Shown one piece after another: positions 22,728 through 30,741 of a stretch of 33,366 bases of DNA. The DNA is from an uncultured Succiniclasticum sp. (GTDB lineage: Bacteria > Bacillota > Negativicutes > Acidaminococcales > Acidaminococcaceae). The translations under genes and the position numbers were made by a program. Position 1 is the first letter of the stretch; each line of letters starts with the position of its first letter. The notes beneath the pieces were generated by a model, which was given only the letters and a program-made list of their open reading frames with translations, had not been told where the DNA came from and did not search any database. The DNA is taken from contig CAJOKZ010000007.1 of NCBI GenBank assembly GCA_905235335.1, forward strand, positions 1-33,366. Reading direction: 5' to 3'.

Positions 22728-23918
22728 TCACTCCGCTTTTTCGGAAGCATATTGTACAAATTCATCCATGGCTTCCCGGTCCGGAAGCAGGACCGTATAC
22801 ATTTGGTTTCCCATGGCGCCGGACAAGATCTCGGGCATCCGTTCGCACATTTTTATCCGGCTTCCGTACCTTGCCAGGATATCTTCCTGGCTGTGGGCAT
22901 AGCGATACCGGTCCCTCTGCCCGAAGTAAACACAGAACTGCTGGTCAGGATGTTTCGGCAGGCGGCGTTCATCAAAGACGATCATGTCGGCCCAGAGCTG
23001 GTACACGTCGGTAGAGTGGGCGAAGTCCATCATATCCGGCATATAGCCGCCGCCAGGACGCATATTTACTTCCAGCCCGATAAAATCACCGGTCTTTCCC
23101 AGTCCCTTTTTATCTTTTGTCAGCTTAAAAAATTCCATGTGGACAAACCGGCTCCTGACACCAAAGGCTTTTACTGTTGCACGGCCTCGTTCCTGAAGCT
23201 GCGGCTCTACGGACGGCGGCACATAAAAGCACAGTTCGAGCTGATTGTTCACCACATCCATGATGGGCGGAGAAATGCTCATGGACTCAAACAGCACGTT
23301 GCTTTGGGAATCCACAATGGCATCGTAGGAACAGATCAGTCCGGGAACATACTCTTCCATCACGTAAGAGTCTTCCGGCTTATCTGCGAAGAACTTCTCC
23401 AGATCCTCATCATTTTCAAGCCGGTACGTAGCTACTGCGCCAACGCCGTATTCCGGTTTTACGATGACAGGATAGCCAGCTTTTTTAATAAATTTAGCAG
23501 CCGATTCTATTGTTGTTATGGGAATCTGACGGGCAGTGGGAACCTTGGCTTTTGCATAATAAGGCTTCATGGCGGATTTGCTTCGATAGGCTTCGATTTC
23601 GTCTACATCCGGGCCGGACAGGATATTGAAATCTGTTCGCAGCATGGCGTCATGCTCCAGCCAGTACTCGTTGTTTGATTCCAGCCAGTGGATTTTACCG
23701 TACTTGAAGCTGAAAAAAGCGACGGCGCGAAACATTTGGTCGTAATCTTCCATGGATTCCACTTTATAATATTCGGTCAGGGCGCTTTTCAAGGCGGGGT
23801 CCAGCTGGTCATAAGGAGTGTCGCCGATGCCAAGGACATTGGCCCCGTTCTTTTTTAGCCGGTCGCAAAAGTTCCAATAGGTTCTTGGAAACTGGGGGGA
23901 GATAAATATAAAGTTCAT
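22728..23918 (-). CDS. ATP-grasp domain protein (carbamoyl-phosphate-synthase-like)
   Basis: A 396-residue protein with an N-terminal pre-ATP-grasp domain (MNFIFISPQFPRTYWNF, then LGIGDTPYD) and a central ATP-grasp domain. Nucleotide and metal residues can be placed: K154 in VIVKPEYGVGA, E188/E189 in VMEEYVPG, and E283/N285 in LEVNMRPGGG. Such enzymes join a carboxylate to an amine or thiol through an acyl phosphate. The substrate is unknown; it is not a complete carbamoyl phosphate synthase, which would be over 1000 residues. It starts at ATG 23918 behind GGAAAGGA rather than at an upstream in-frame codon at 23990. It is translated between the esterase and the diaminopropionate lyase genes. 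Confidence 0.85.
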   Translation of the reverse strand: MNFIFISPQFPRTYWNFCDRLKKNGANVLGIGDTPYDQLDPALKSALTEYYKVESMEDYDQMFRAVAFFSFKYGKIHWLESNNEYWLEHDAMLRTDFNILSGPDVDEIEAYRSKSAMKPYYAKAKVPTARQIPITTIESAAKFIKKAGYPVIVKPEYGVGAVATYRLENDEDLEKFFADKPEDSYVMEEYVPGLICSYDAIVDSQSNVLFESMSISPPIMDVVNNQLELCFYVPPSVEPQLQERGRATVKAFGVRSRFVHMEFFKLTKDKKGLGKTGDFIGLEVNMRPGGGYMPDMMDFAHSTDVYQLWADMIVFDERRLPKHPDQQFCVYFGQRDRYRYAHSQEDILARYGSRIKMCERMPEILSGAMGNQMYTVLLPDREAMDEFVQYASEKAE

Positions 23919-24041
23919 TCTCAAAATCCTTTCCGTGATGATGTTGATAAACAGAAACGAAATAATCCTTCTGCGGTCTGTGATACACATTGTGCCTGAA
24001 CGTATTCTGCTGCCGTCAGGCAGTATAGCAAACGCATATCT

Positions 24042-24806
24042 TTATATATTGTAAGATTTGCAATGCTGGAGTATATGGGGCAGGAAATACCGGTACATCT
24101 TTTTCCACCAGGGCCAGTCGTGATTCACGTCATAACCCCAGTAGTCACACCAGGCACCGATTCCCTTGGACTGGAACGCATCGTCCAAGATGTGCAGGGA
24201 GCGGATGCCTTCGTCTTCCCATGCGCCCTGTCCTACGCAGAATACAATCGCCCGCTGGTTGTACAGGCTGATATATGGATGTCCCTCCGGCAGGTTGGGC
24301 AAGAAGGAAGACGGGGAGTTGTCATACAATGTATTGTTCATCCAGGCTCCGAAAAAATAATGGGCATCATAACAACCAGAAAGCCCGACCACTCCTTCAA
24401 ACAAGTCCGGGCGCCGCAGGAAATCGATGGCAGCGTGGGTTGCACCCATACTGCAGCCCGTTGTCACTGGGCGGCGGTCCGAATGGTTGTGCTCGTGGAT
24501 TAGGGGAAGCACCTCGTCGATGATATAGCGGTAATAATTTTCCTGCCGTTCGGCCCGGAGTATTTTATCTCCGTAAGTATCGGACCAGCTTTCCGTATCT
24601 ACCGTGTCCACACAGAACAACTGGAACTGTCCGTTATCGATATAATCGGACAGGGTATCGATCATTCCGAAATTCTCAAAGTTATCGCAATACGAATCCT
24701 GTGTCGGGAACACGAGCAAGGGCCAGCCGCCGTTTCCATAGATGCGCAGATTCATGTTGCGCCAGAGATGATGGCTGAAATGGGAAACATCATAACGTGA
24801 CGGCAT
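24042..24806 (-). CDS. Esterase-family alpha/beta hydrolase (COG4947-like)
   Basis: A protein of about 254 residues with the putative esterase fold related to Fes and esterase D. The nucleophile S119 is in TTGCSMGATHA and the likely catalytic histidine is H229 in GYDVNHDWPWW. It has no signal peptide, so it acts in the cytoplasm. It is first in the - strand trio, behind a good extended -10 promoter at 24873. I start it at ATG 24806; AAGGAG is 12 bases before it, and an in-frame GTG at 24818 would touch that site. Pairing with an ATP-grasp gene suggests that it hydrolyses or transfers an acyl group in the same pathway; this is inference. Confidence 0.82.
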   Translation of the reverse strand: MPSRYDVSHFSHHLWRNMNLRIYGNGGWPLLVFPTQDSYCDNFENFGMIDTLSDYIDNGQFQLFCVDTVDTESWSDTYGDKILRAERQENYYRYIIDEVLPLIHEHNHSDRRPVTTGCSMGATHAAIDFLRRPDLFEGVVGLSGCYDAHYFFGAWMNNTLYDNSPSSFLPNLPEGHPYISLYNQRAIVFCVGQGAWEDEGIRSLHILDDAFQSKGIGAWCDYWGYDVNHDWPWWKKMYRYFLPHILQHCKSYNI

Positions 24807-24872
24807 TGGATAACACACTCCTTATAGTTCGTTTAAGGAATACGATGAATCTTTGTCTCCTTAATTTGTATT

Positions 24873-24881
24873 ATTATACCA
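24873..24881 (-). promoter_or_regulatory. Extended -10 promoter of the esterase/ATP-grasp/dpaL operon
   Basis: On the - strand TGGTATAAT, a complete extended -10 element, about 65 bases before the esterase start. The -35 is poor. Confidence 0.65.
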
Positions 24882-25109
24882 TAGACTTATGACAAATGTC
24901 CTGCATATTTTCTTTCGGTTCATTCTCTTGATTTGTTTTAAAGCATATAATTCCAGACAGAAACAATCTTGCATATTAGGATTATTCACAGCAACGGAAA
25001 ACGAAATGCCTTGTTCTATTCGGGGGCCTTGCAGCCGGAATGCGAAAGAAAAAGCAAAACCGGAAAATAAAAGACCTATATTAATTAGCTGCGGCTTTCC
25101 CTGACAGAT
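24882..25109. other. Gene-free stretch between divergent promoters
   Basis: Open frames of 94 codons (- strand) and 71 codons (+ strand) overlap here, but neither has a ribosome binding site or recognisable motif. No repeat or hairpin of note was found. Confidence 0.5.
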
Positions 25110-25138
25110 TAGACAATCATAGGAATTTGGGATATAAT
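25110..25138 (+). promoter_or_regulatory. Strong promoter of the site-2 protease/scp/cmk operon
   Basis: TAGACA (25110-25115), 17-base spacer, perfect TATAAT (25133-25138): 11 of 12 consensus positions. The start codon is 70 bases downstream. Confidence 0.8.
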
Positions 25139-25207
25139 AAATCAATTAAGCAGACATACGCTTTTGGTATGTTAATCAGTTAAAATTCTGTTTGGGGGTA
25201 CATTGCT

Positions 25208-25828
25208 TTGTTAGATTTTTCCACATTGTTATTTCGCGCTCCGGCGCTGTTGATCGCATTGACGATACATGAATACGCCCATGCCTGTGTTTCGGACAGT
25301 CTGGGCGATCCGACTCCGGAACTGCAGGGGAGGCTGACGCTGAACCCGCTGGCCCATCTGGATATTGTTGGCACACTGATGCTGGTGCTCTGCGGGTTTG
25401 GCTGGGCCAAACCGGTTGAGATCGATCCCCGGTATTATACTGATTACCGGTCGGGCTGTCTGAAGGTCTCCGCTGCCGGGCCCGGCGCTAATCTTTTCAT
25501 GTGCTTCCTGGCGGTCCTGATCATGACGGCTCGGGGCAGCATGGGTATGTCGAGCGGCTTTGTGAATCAGTTCCTGTACTGGCTTATGCTTTATAATGTT
25601 TGGTTTGCCTTTTTTAATCTGATACCGATCCCGCCATTGGATGGGTCAAGGATTTTGTCGACTTTTCTTGATTACGAAACAGCATATAAGTATGAAAACT
25701 TTGTAGGACGCTATGGATTTCTTGTCCTGATTGTCATTGTTTACAGCGGAATCTCCAATATGATCATCGGACCGTTGGCGTCCTGGTTCCTGCGTCTGTG
25801 TTACGCGGTTTCGGGAATAATTTTTTAA
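25208..25828 (+). CDS. Site-2 protease family (M50) membrane metalloprotease
   Basis: A 206-residue integral membrane protein of the small YwhC-like M50 group. The zinc motif HEYAH (H21, E22, H25) lies in the first membrane segment, and the second conserved motif is IPIPPLDGSRIL around residues 140-150, giving the third ligand aspartate. Four to five hydrophobic segments are visible. Its substrate is unknown. It starts at TTG 25208 with GGGGG about ten bases upstream; the family N-terminus fits this start. It is first in an operon that continues with scpA. Confidence 0.9.
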   Translation: MLDFSTLLFRAPALLIALTIHEYAHACVSDSLGDPTPELQGRLTLNPLAHLDIVGTLMLVLCGFGWAKPVEIDPRYYTDYRSGCLKVSAAGPGANLFMCFLAVLIMTARGSMGMSSGFVNQFLYWLMLYNVWFAFFNLIPIPPLDGSRILSTFLDYETAYKYENFVGRYGFLVLIVIVYSGISNMIIGPLASWFLRLCYAVSGIIF

Positions 25829-25904
25829 AGAGGTACCCCCGTCCTGCGGCAGACAGTTTCTGCGGCTGTTATTTTAGATCGCGGGATGGAAAAGGAGGCC
25901 GGCT

Positions 25905-26630
25905 ATGGCTGAACCGGTGGTCAGGGTCCTGGATTTTGAAGGGCCGCTGGATCTTCTGATACACTTGATTGAAAAAAACAAAATGGATATATATGATATC
26001 CCTATTGTTTCGGTGACCGACCAGTACATCAGCTATCTGCATTCCCTGAAGGAACTGGATCTGGAGGAGGCCAGCCAGTTTCTGGTCATGGCTTCGCTGC
26101 TGCTGCAGATTAAGTCCCGTATGCTGCTGCCAAAAGCGGAACCGGAAGATGGGGAAGAAACGGATCCCCGGGAGATGCTTGTGCAGATGCTTGTGGAATA
26201 CCGCAGGATCAAGGAGGCGGCAAAACGTCTCGAAGAAAGGAAATGTGAAGCGGCGCGGCATCATACCCGCAGACCGTTCTTTGCGGACAGCCGTTTCCGG
26301 CGCCTGCATTCTTATCCTGTCAGCGATTTGCTTCTCGCCCTTGCCGGCGTGGCCGGTCCGCTGGTTCGCCAGGTCGCGGTGGTGGAACGGCAGGAATATG
26401 ATGTGGGGACCAAGATGGAAGAAATCGTGATGCTGCTGGGAAAACACCCGGAGGGCATAGAATTTGAAAAAGCGTTTGTAAAGACCGGAAGCGTCAGCGA
26501 GAAGGTGGCCTCGTTTCTGGCTGTTCTGGAACTGTTGCGCATGAAGGTGGTGCGTATCAGCCAGAGCAGGACCTTTGCACCGATTTATCTGTTTTTGCAT
26601 AAAAGGGAGGAAGCGAATGCTGCAGGATGA
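25905..26630 (+). CDS. scpA: Segregation and condensation protein A
   Basis: Kleisin subunit of the SMC-ScpAB condensin complex, linking SMC heads for chromosome compaction and segregation. The 241-residue protein has the typical N-terminus VVRVLDFEGPLDLLIHLIEKNKMDIYDIPI, the ASLLLQIKSRMLLP segment and a C-terminal winged-helix region ending in APIYLFLHKRE. ATG 25905 has an AGGAGG site. Its 3' end overlaps the start of scpB by 14 bases, showing coupled translation of the two partners. Confidence 0.95.
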   Translation: MAEPVVRVLDFEGPLDLLIHLIEKNKMDIYDIPIVSVTDQYISYLHSLKELDLEEASQFLVMASLLLQIKSRMLLPKAEPEDGEETDPREMLVQMLVEYRRIKEAAKRLEERKCEAARHHTRRPFFADSRFRRLHSYPVSDLLLALAGVAGPLVRQVAVVERQEYDVGTKMEEIVMLLGKHPEGIEFEKAFVKTGSVSEKVASFLAVLELLRMKVVRISQSRTFAPIYLFLHKREEANAAG

Positions 26631-27267
26631 GAAACTGGGCCGGTTGGAAGCCGTCCTTTTCGCAGCGGGGGAACCGGTCGGCATACCGCAGCTGGCAGAA
26701 CTGCTGGGTGTCAATAAACCCCAGGCATGGGAACTGGTTTCCCTGCTGCAGGAAGAATACCGGACTGAAAGGCGCGGTCTGGAATTGCGGGAAGTGGCGG
26801 AGGGATGGCAGCTTTGTACAAAAGCATGTCATCACGAAGCGGTGTTGCAGCTTGCCGATACAATGGAGCTGAAATTGTCCAACGCCTCTATGGAAACTTT
26901 GGCCATTATCGCTTACCGCCAGCCAGTGACGAGGGCAGAGATGGAAGCAATCCGTGGTGTTAAGGTGGACGGCGTCGTAAATACCCTGCTGGAGTGGGAG
27001 CTGATTGCGGAAGCCGGGCGGAAGGAAACGGCCGGCCGGCCTATTTTATACAAAACAACAAAGAAATTTTTGGAAGTGTTCGGACTGAAATCCCTGAAAG
27101 ACCTGCCTGCCATGCCGGATGTGCTGGCTGAGGATGCAGAGAGGCATCCAAGGCAGCTTTCCCTGCTGGATATGGAGGCTGCGGAAGAAATGGAGATCTT
27201 GGATCCGAATCCGAAGGATCCAGAGGTTCGGGAGATTACGGATTTGGACCCAAAACCGGACGCATAA
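26617..27267 (+). CDS. scpB: Segregation and condensation protein B
   Basis: The 216-residue winged-helix partner of ScpA. Recognisable segments are RLEAVLFAAGEPVGIPQLAELLGV, the ETLAIIAYRQPVTRAEMEAIRGV stretch that is nearly invariant in ScpB, and GRPILYKTTKKFLEVFGLKSLKDLP. The acidic proline-containing tail is usual. I begin it at ATG 26617 after GGGAGG; in-frame codons upstream to 26575 belong to scpA sequence. Confidence 0.95.
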   Translation: MLQDEKLGRLEAVLFAAGEPVGIPQLAELLGVNKPQAWELVSLLQEEYRTERRGLELREVAEGWQLCTKACHHEAVLQLADTMELKLSNASMETLAIIAYRQPVTRAEMEAIRGVKVDGVVNTLLEWELIAEAGRKETAGRPILYKTTKKFLEVFGLKSLKDLPAMPDVLAEDAERHPRQLSLLDMEAAEEMEILDPNPKDPEVREITDLDPKPDA

Positions 27268-27394
27268 CAAATGGAGGCTTCCGGAAGGAGATATACGGGG
27301 GTATGCGTACCTACTTTAGTGTAGACACTGTTTCCCCGCAGGAACGCGCGTATCCGGGAGCTTCTGATAATGACAGGAACCGAGGACCATACTT

Positions 27395-28168
27395 ATGGAA
27401 GAACGTTTACAGAAGGTGCTGGCTCAGGCCGGCGTTGCTTCCCGGAGGGAAGCGGAGGAGTTCATCACGGCCGGACGCGTTGCGGTGAACGGTAAGATTG
27501 TAAGGGAACTTGGAACGAAGGTCGGCCCCAAAGCGTTTATTATGGTAGACGGGCACCCCATCCGCAGGGAACGGAAGATATATTTGCTGTTCTATAAGCC
27601 CAGGGGCGTGGTTACTACGATGAAAGATCCGGAGGGGAGAAAATCCATAGCGGATTATGTGAAAGACATCCCGCAGCGGGTGTTTCCGGTGGGAAGGCTG
27701 GATTACAATACGGAGGGCCTGTTGCTGCTCACTAATGACGGGGAACTGACGCAGGCCATGACACATCCCAGTCATGGTGTCCGGAAGACGTATGAAGTGA
27801 CGGTACCCGGCATCGTGCCCCAGGAAAAACTGGATATGCTCCGTGTCGGTGTCAGGCTGGAGGACGGCATGACGGCTCCTGCGATTGTCGATTTGACAGC
27901 CTATGATTATGACAAGAACCTGACACGCTTTACCGTAACAATACACGAAGGGCGGAACCGTCAGATACGCCGCATGTGCGATTATATCGGTTTCCCGGTG
28001 CGCTACCTTCGCCGGGTCAAAATGGGAACGCTGACCCTGAACGGGATGCGCCGGGGCGACTGCCGCGAGCTGTTTGATGAAGAGGTGGAGGCCCTGAGAC
28101 TGGAATGCGGGCTGGAAAGCAGTACGACCCGCCGCCGGAGAAAGGAAAACGGGAGACAGGATGGGTAA
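27395..28168 (+). CDS. RluB-family 23S rRNA pseudouridine synthase
   Basis: A 257-residue pseudouridine synthase. The N-terminal S4 RNA-binding domain is clear (RLQKVLAQAGVASRREAEEF), followed by the RsuA/RluB catalytic signature VGRLDYNTEGLLLLTNDGEL with the active aspartate, and GRNRQIRRMCDYIGFPV. Members of this group modify U2605 of 23S rRNA (RluB) or 16S U516 (RsuA); the location behind scpB is the RluB-type arrangement of Firmicutes. The start ATG 27395 has only a weak GAGG upstream. The preceding 127 bases hold another well-placed ATG (27303) in a different frame with no recognisable product. Confidence 0.92.
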   Translation: MEERLQKVLAQAGVASRREAEEFITAGRVAVNGKIVRELGTKVGPKAFIMVDGHPIRRERKIYLLFYKPRGVVTTMKDPEGRKSIADYVKDIPQRVFPVGRLDYNTEGLLLLTNDGELTQAMTHPSHGVRKTYEVTVPGIVPQEKLDMLRVGVRLEDGMTAPAIVDLTAYDYDKNLTRFTVTIHEGRNRQIRRMCDYIGFPVRYLRRVKMGTLTLNGMRRGDCRELFDEEVEALRLECGLESSTTRRRRKENGRQDG

Positions 28169-28177
28169 GGAGTTCTT

Positions 28178-29506
28178 ATGTCCAGGGTTGTCATAATCGG
28201 AGGAGGGGCTGCCGGACTGATGGCTGGTATTGCTGCCGCCCGTCAGGGCGCGTCTGTCACCGTGCTGGAACGCATGCAGGAGCCCGGCAAGAAAATGATG
28301 ATCACAGGAAAAGGTAGATGTAATATTACCAATTCCTGCGCCATACAGGATTTTATTCCGAATATTCCGGGAAACGGGAAATTTTTGTTTAGCGTATTGC
28401 AGCAGTTTAGCAATGAAGATCTTTTACAATTCTTTCACAGGCAGGGACTGGAGACTGTCACAGAGCGCGGAGGCCGGGTGTTTCCCGCTGATGGGAAGGC
28501 AAGAGATGTTATTGCGGTGTTGCTGTCAGCGCTTCACCAGGCGGGAGGGCGTCTTGTCACAGGAACCATGGCTGTCGGTTTTACGGTTAAGCCGGGCAGG
28601 ATAACCGGTGTGCGGTATCGTAATGTGCAAAATGACGGCCGTAAAGAGGGCCAGGATTATCGCAGCATCACGAAGGGAAAAGTGAAATTGGGTCCGGAAC
28701 GCACACTGGATACGGATGCTGTCGTTGTTTGTACCGGAGGGGCATCTTACCCGGGGACAGGTTCTGACGGAAATTTTGTGCCGGTGTTGGAAAACCTCGG
28801 CCTTGCGATGGAACCGCTGCTGCCGGCGCTGGTCCCGTTGGAACCGGAAGAGGGCTTTACCGAATTGCTTGACGGCTTGACACTCAAAAATATAGAAGCT
28901 TCTGTCCTGGCTGACGGAAAACCGGTTGTCAGGGAATTCGGGGAACTGCAGTTTATTCGCGGCAGCATCGCTGGTCCCGTCTGTCTGACCATGAGCCGCA
29001 AGGTTGCCAGGCTGCAGCATTTTACCAAATCTGAACTGGAATTGTCTCTGGATTTGAAACCGGCGCTTTCAGAAGAAAAACTGGATGAACGGCTGACGCG
29101 TGATTTTCAGGAATTCAGCAAAAGCAGGTTGTCAGAAGTGGCACGAAAGCTTTTACCCCATCCTATGGAAGAGTTTGTCCTGGATGCAGCCTTTTTGGAT
29201 GGCAGTAAGCCTGTCAGCCGGGTTTCCAGGCAGGAACGGCAGGAACTGGCTCATGCCGTAAAGCATGTGACAATCCCGCTGGTCGGGACGAGACCGCTGT
29301 CAGAATCAATCGTAACGGCAGGAGGGGTATCATTGAAGGAGATTAATCCGAAGACCATGGCGGCGAAACGGATATCCGGCCTGTACTTTGCTGGGGAAGT
29401 GATGGATGTAGACGGATATACCGGAGGTTTTAACCTGCAGGCAGCTTTCAGCAGCGGTTATGTGGCCGGGTTAAATGCGGCAGGGACAACATATCCGATA
29501 GGATAA
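28178..29506 (+). CDS. HI0933/YhiN-family FAD-dependent oxidoreductase
   Basis: A 442-residue flavoprotein of unknown substrate. Landmarks are the N-terminal dinucleotide fold VVIIGGGAAGLMAGIAAARQG, the family motif EPGKKMMITGKGRCNITNS, VVCTGGASYPGTGSDG in the middle, and the C-terminal GLYFAGEVMDVDGYTGGFN with NLQAAFSSG. These are the diagnostic HI0933-like (COG2081) segments. The gene starts nine bases after the pseudouridine synthase gene behind AAGGAG and belongs to the same operon. The family is widespread and annotated as NAD(P)/FAD-dependent, but the reaction is not established. Confidence 0.92.
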   Translation: MSRVVIIGGGAAGLMAGIAAARQGASVTVLERMQEPGKKMMITGKGRCNITNSCAIQDFIPNIPGNGKFLFSVLQQFSNEDLLQFFHRQGLETVTERGGRVFPADGKARDVIAVLLSALHQAGGRLVTGTMAVGFTVKPGRITGVRYRNVQNDGRKEGQDYRSITKGKVKLGPERTLDTDAVVVCTGGASYPGTGSDGNFVPVLENLGLAMEPLLPALVPLEPEEGFTELLDGLTLKNIEASVLADGKPVVREFGELQFIRGSIAGPVCLTMSRKVARLQHFTKSELELSLDLKPALSEEKLDERLTRDFQEFSKSRLSEVARKLLPHPMEEFVLDAAFLDGSKPVSRVSRQERQELAHAVKHVTIPLVGTRPLSESIVTAGGVSLKEINPKTMAAKRISGLYFAGEVMDVDGYTGGFNLQAAFSSGYVAGLNAAGTTYPIG

Positions 29507-29537
29507 ATACAATTCACTGGAAAAAGGATCTGCACAG

Positions 29538-29666
29538 ATGGGCATCGTAAAAGTAAAGCAGATTCAGGTTATTGGGCATAAACAAACTATGGTAAGTTCA
29601 GGTTTTGCGAATAAATATTATCGGCAGGGTGATAACTATGGAAAAAGGATTTGTCGTAGCCATTGA
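29538..29666 (+). CDS. Possible 42-residue ORF in the gap before cmk
   Basis: ATG 29538 with AAAGGA nine bases upstream opens a 42-codon frame that overlaps the cmk start by 29 bases. The first residues, MGIVKVKQIQVIGHK, resemble the beginning of V-type ATPase subunit I proteins, but nothing beyond that continues the resemblance. It could be a decayed fragment, a coupling peptide or chance. Confidence 0.2.
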   Translation: MGIVKVKQIQVIGHKQTMVSSGFANKYYRQGDNYGKRICRSH

Positions 29667-30306
29667 CGGACCTGCAGGTGCAGGAAAAAGCACAATTGCC
29701 AAACTGGCTGCGGGGAAATTGGGTTTTGCCTATATTGATACCGGTGCTATGTATCGCGCTGTGACATGGAAGCTGCTGCAGTCAGGAGAAACGTTTTCAC
29801 CGGGGATTGCCAGCAAGATTGCCAGAGAAATCAAGATCGTATTCCGTCCGGAAAATGCAGTGAACCGCGTGTTTGTGGATAATACGGAAGTGACGGATGC
29901 AATCCGTACGGCAGCGGTCACGCGATTGGTATCCAGTGTGGCCGCCGTGCCGGACGTACGCACCGCTATGGTAAGACAGCAGCGCCGGATGGGACAGGAA
30001 GGCGGTATTGTCATAGACGGACGGGATATCGGCACAGTGGTATTTCCCCAGGCTCAGTGTAAAATTTTCCTGACGGCAACTGTCGAAGAACGGGCGCGTC
30101 GCCGCGGAAAAGAACTGGAAGCCAAAGGTGAGAAAGTCGATTATATAAAACTGCAGGATGAGATTGCCTTCCGCGACAAACAGGACAGCGAGAGGGAGGT
30201 TTCCCCGCTGCGGCAGGCAGAAGATGCTGTCTATCTGGATACATCCGACATGAGCATCGAACAGGTCACGGACAAGATATTGGATTTAGTCCGTGAAAAA
30301 CAGTAA
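29638..30306 (+). CDS. cmk: Cytidylate kinase
   Basis: Phosphorylates CMP and dCMP to the diphosphates. The 222-residue protein has the P-loop IDGPAGAGKSTIAK (9-22), LGFAYIDTGAMYRAVTW, the CMP-binding VIDGRDIGTVVFP and the RDKQDSEREVSPL segment of the family. The start is ATG 29638 behind AGGGTGAT; an in-frame TTG at 29605 is unlikely. It is the last gene of the operon that starts with the site-2 protease; in many Firmicutes cmk is followed by plsC and ispH, which are absent here. Confidence 0.95.
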   Translation: MEKGFVVAIDGPAGAGKSTIAKLAAGKLGFAYIDTGAMYRAVTWKLLQSGETFSPGIASKIAREIKIVFRPENAVNRVFVDNTEVTDAIRTAAVTRLVSSVAAVPDVRTAMVRQQRRMGQEGGIVIDGRDIGTVVFPQAQCKIFLTATVEERARRRGKELEAKGEKVDYIKLQDEIAFRDKQDSEREVSPLRQAEDAVYLDTSDMSIEQVTDKILDLVREKQ

Positions 30307-30741
30307 TTTATGTGCCCGTCTGATACCGCCTTTACATTGCGGCCGAACGCTTCGGTGCCTGATTGTCCGCATGTTCCTTCGGCACGATGCGGTGACGCCT
30401 GCGGTTTCGTTCTGCAGCCTGGCTGTTATGACAGCCTTTACCGTTCCTCCTCGCGCCCTGCGGGAGCCGGCCGCTGCGTGCAGGGGGCATCACCCCGGGC
30501 CACGATGTTCGAATTTATCTTGCATTTCCTTATGCGGCAGATGCAAAGACGGCGCAACCCCGTCACCGATTGCGATTCCACGGACTCATGCGCCTGCGGC
30601 ATCGGAACCCGGGGCTTCGCCCCTCAGACAGCCTCGCCGCGACGGCGCCTTTCGTCTCGCGGAATGACGCAATCGTTTCCGACGGGCTGCCCCTGTCTTC
30701 GCCCTGCCGCGCCAGGGAACGCATGAAAAAATCGTTCCGTC
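30307..30741. other. G+C-rich, palindrome-rich gene-free region
   Basis: About 435 bases between converging genes. It is clearly richer in G+C than its left neighbours and full of short self-complementary pieces, such as GCCGAACGCTTCGGT near 30342, GGGGCTTCGCCCC near 30614 and the 6-bp inverted repeat 30716-30721/30733-30738. Long open frames cross it on both strands (for example + strand 30293-30667 and 30310-30726), as expected from high G+C, but none has a ribosome binding site or motif. It looks like a non-coding repeat of the kind scattered between genes; copy number cannot be seen here. Confidence 0.5.

Noticed and set aside
22029-23678. Two long + strand frames (174 and 368 codons)
   Set aside because: They are antisense to the diaminopropionate lyase and ATP-grasp genes, which have clear family motifs; the + strand products have none and lack ribosome binding sites.
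24861-25145. Ninety-four-codon frame on the - strand between divergent promoters
   Set aside because: No ribosome binding site or motif, and it overlaps the -10 element of the esterase operon and the promoter of the protease operon.
27303-27488. Sixty-one-codon frame with a good ribosome binding site before the pseudouridine synthase gene
   Set aside because: It overlaps the synthase start by almost 100 bases and its product has no recognisable feature; kept only as a remark in the synthase entry.
30293-30726. Overlapping + strand frames of 124 and 138 codons after cmk
   Set aside because: High G+C with few stops on both strands explains them; no start signal, motif or family resemblance.
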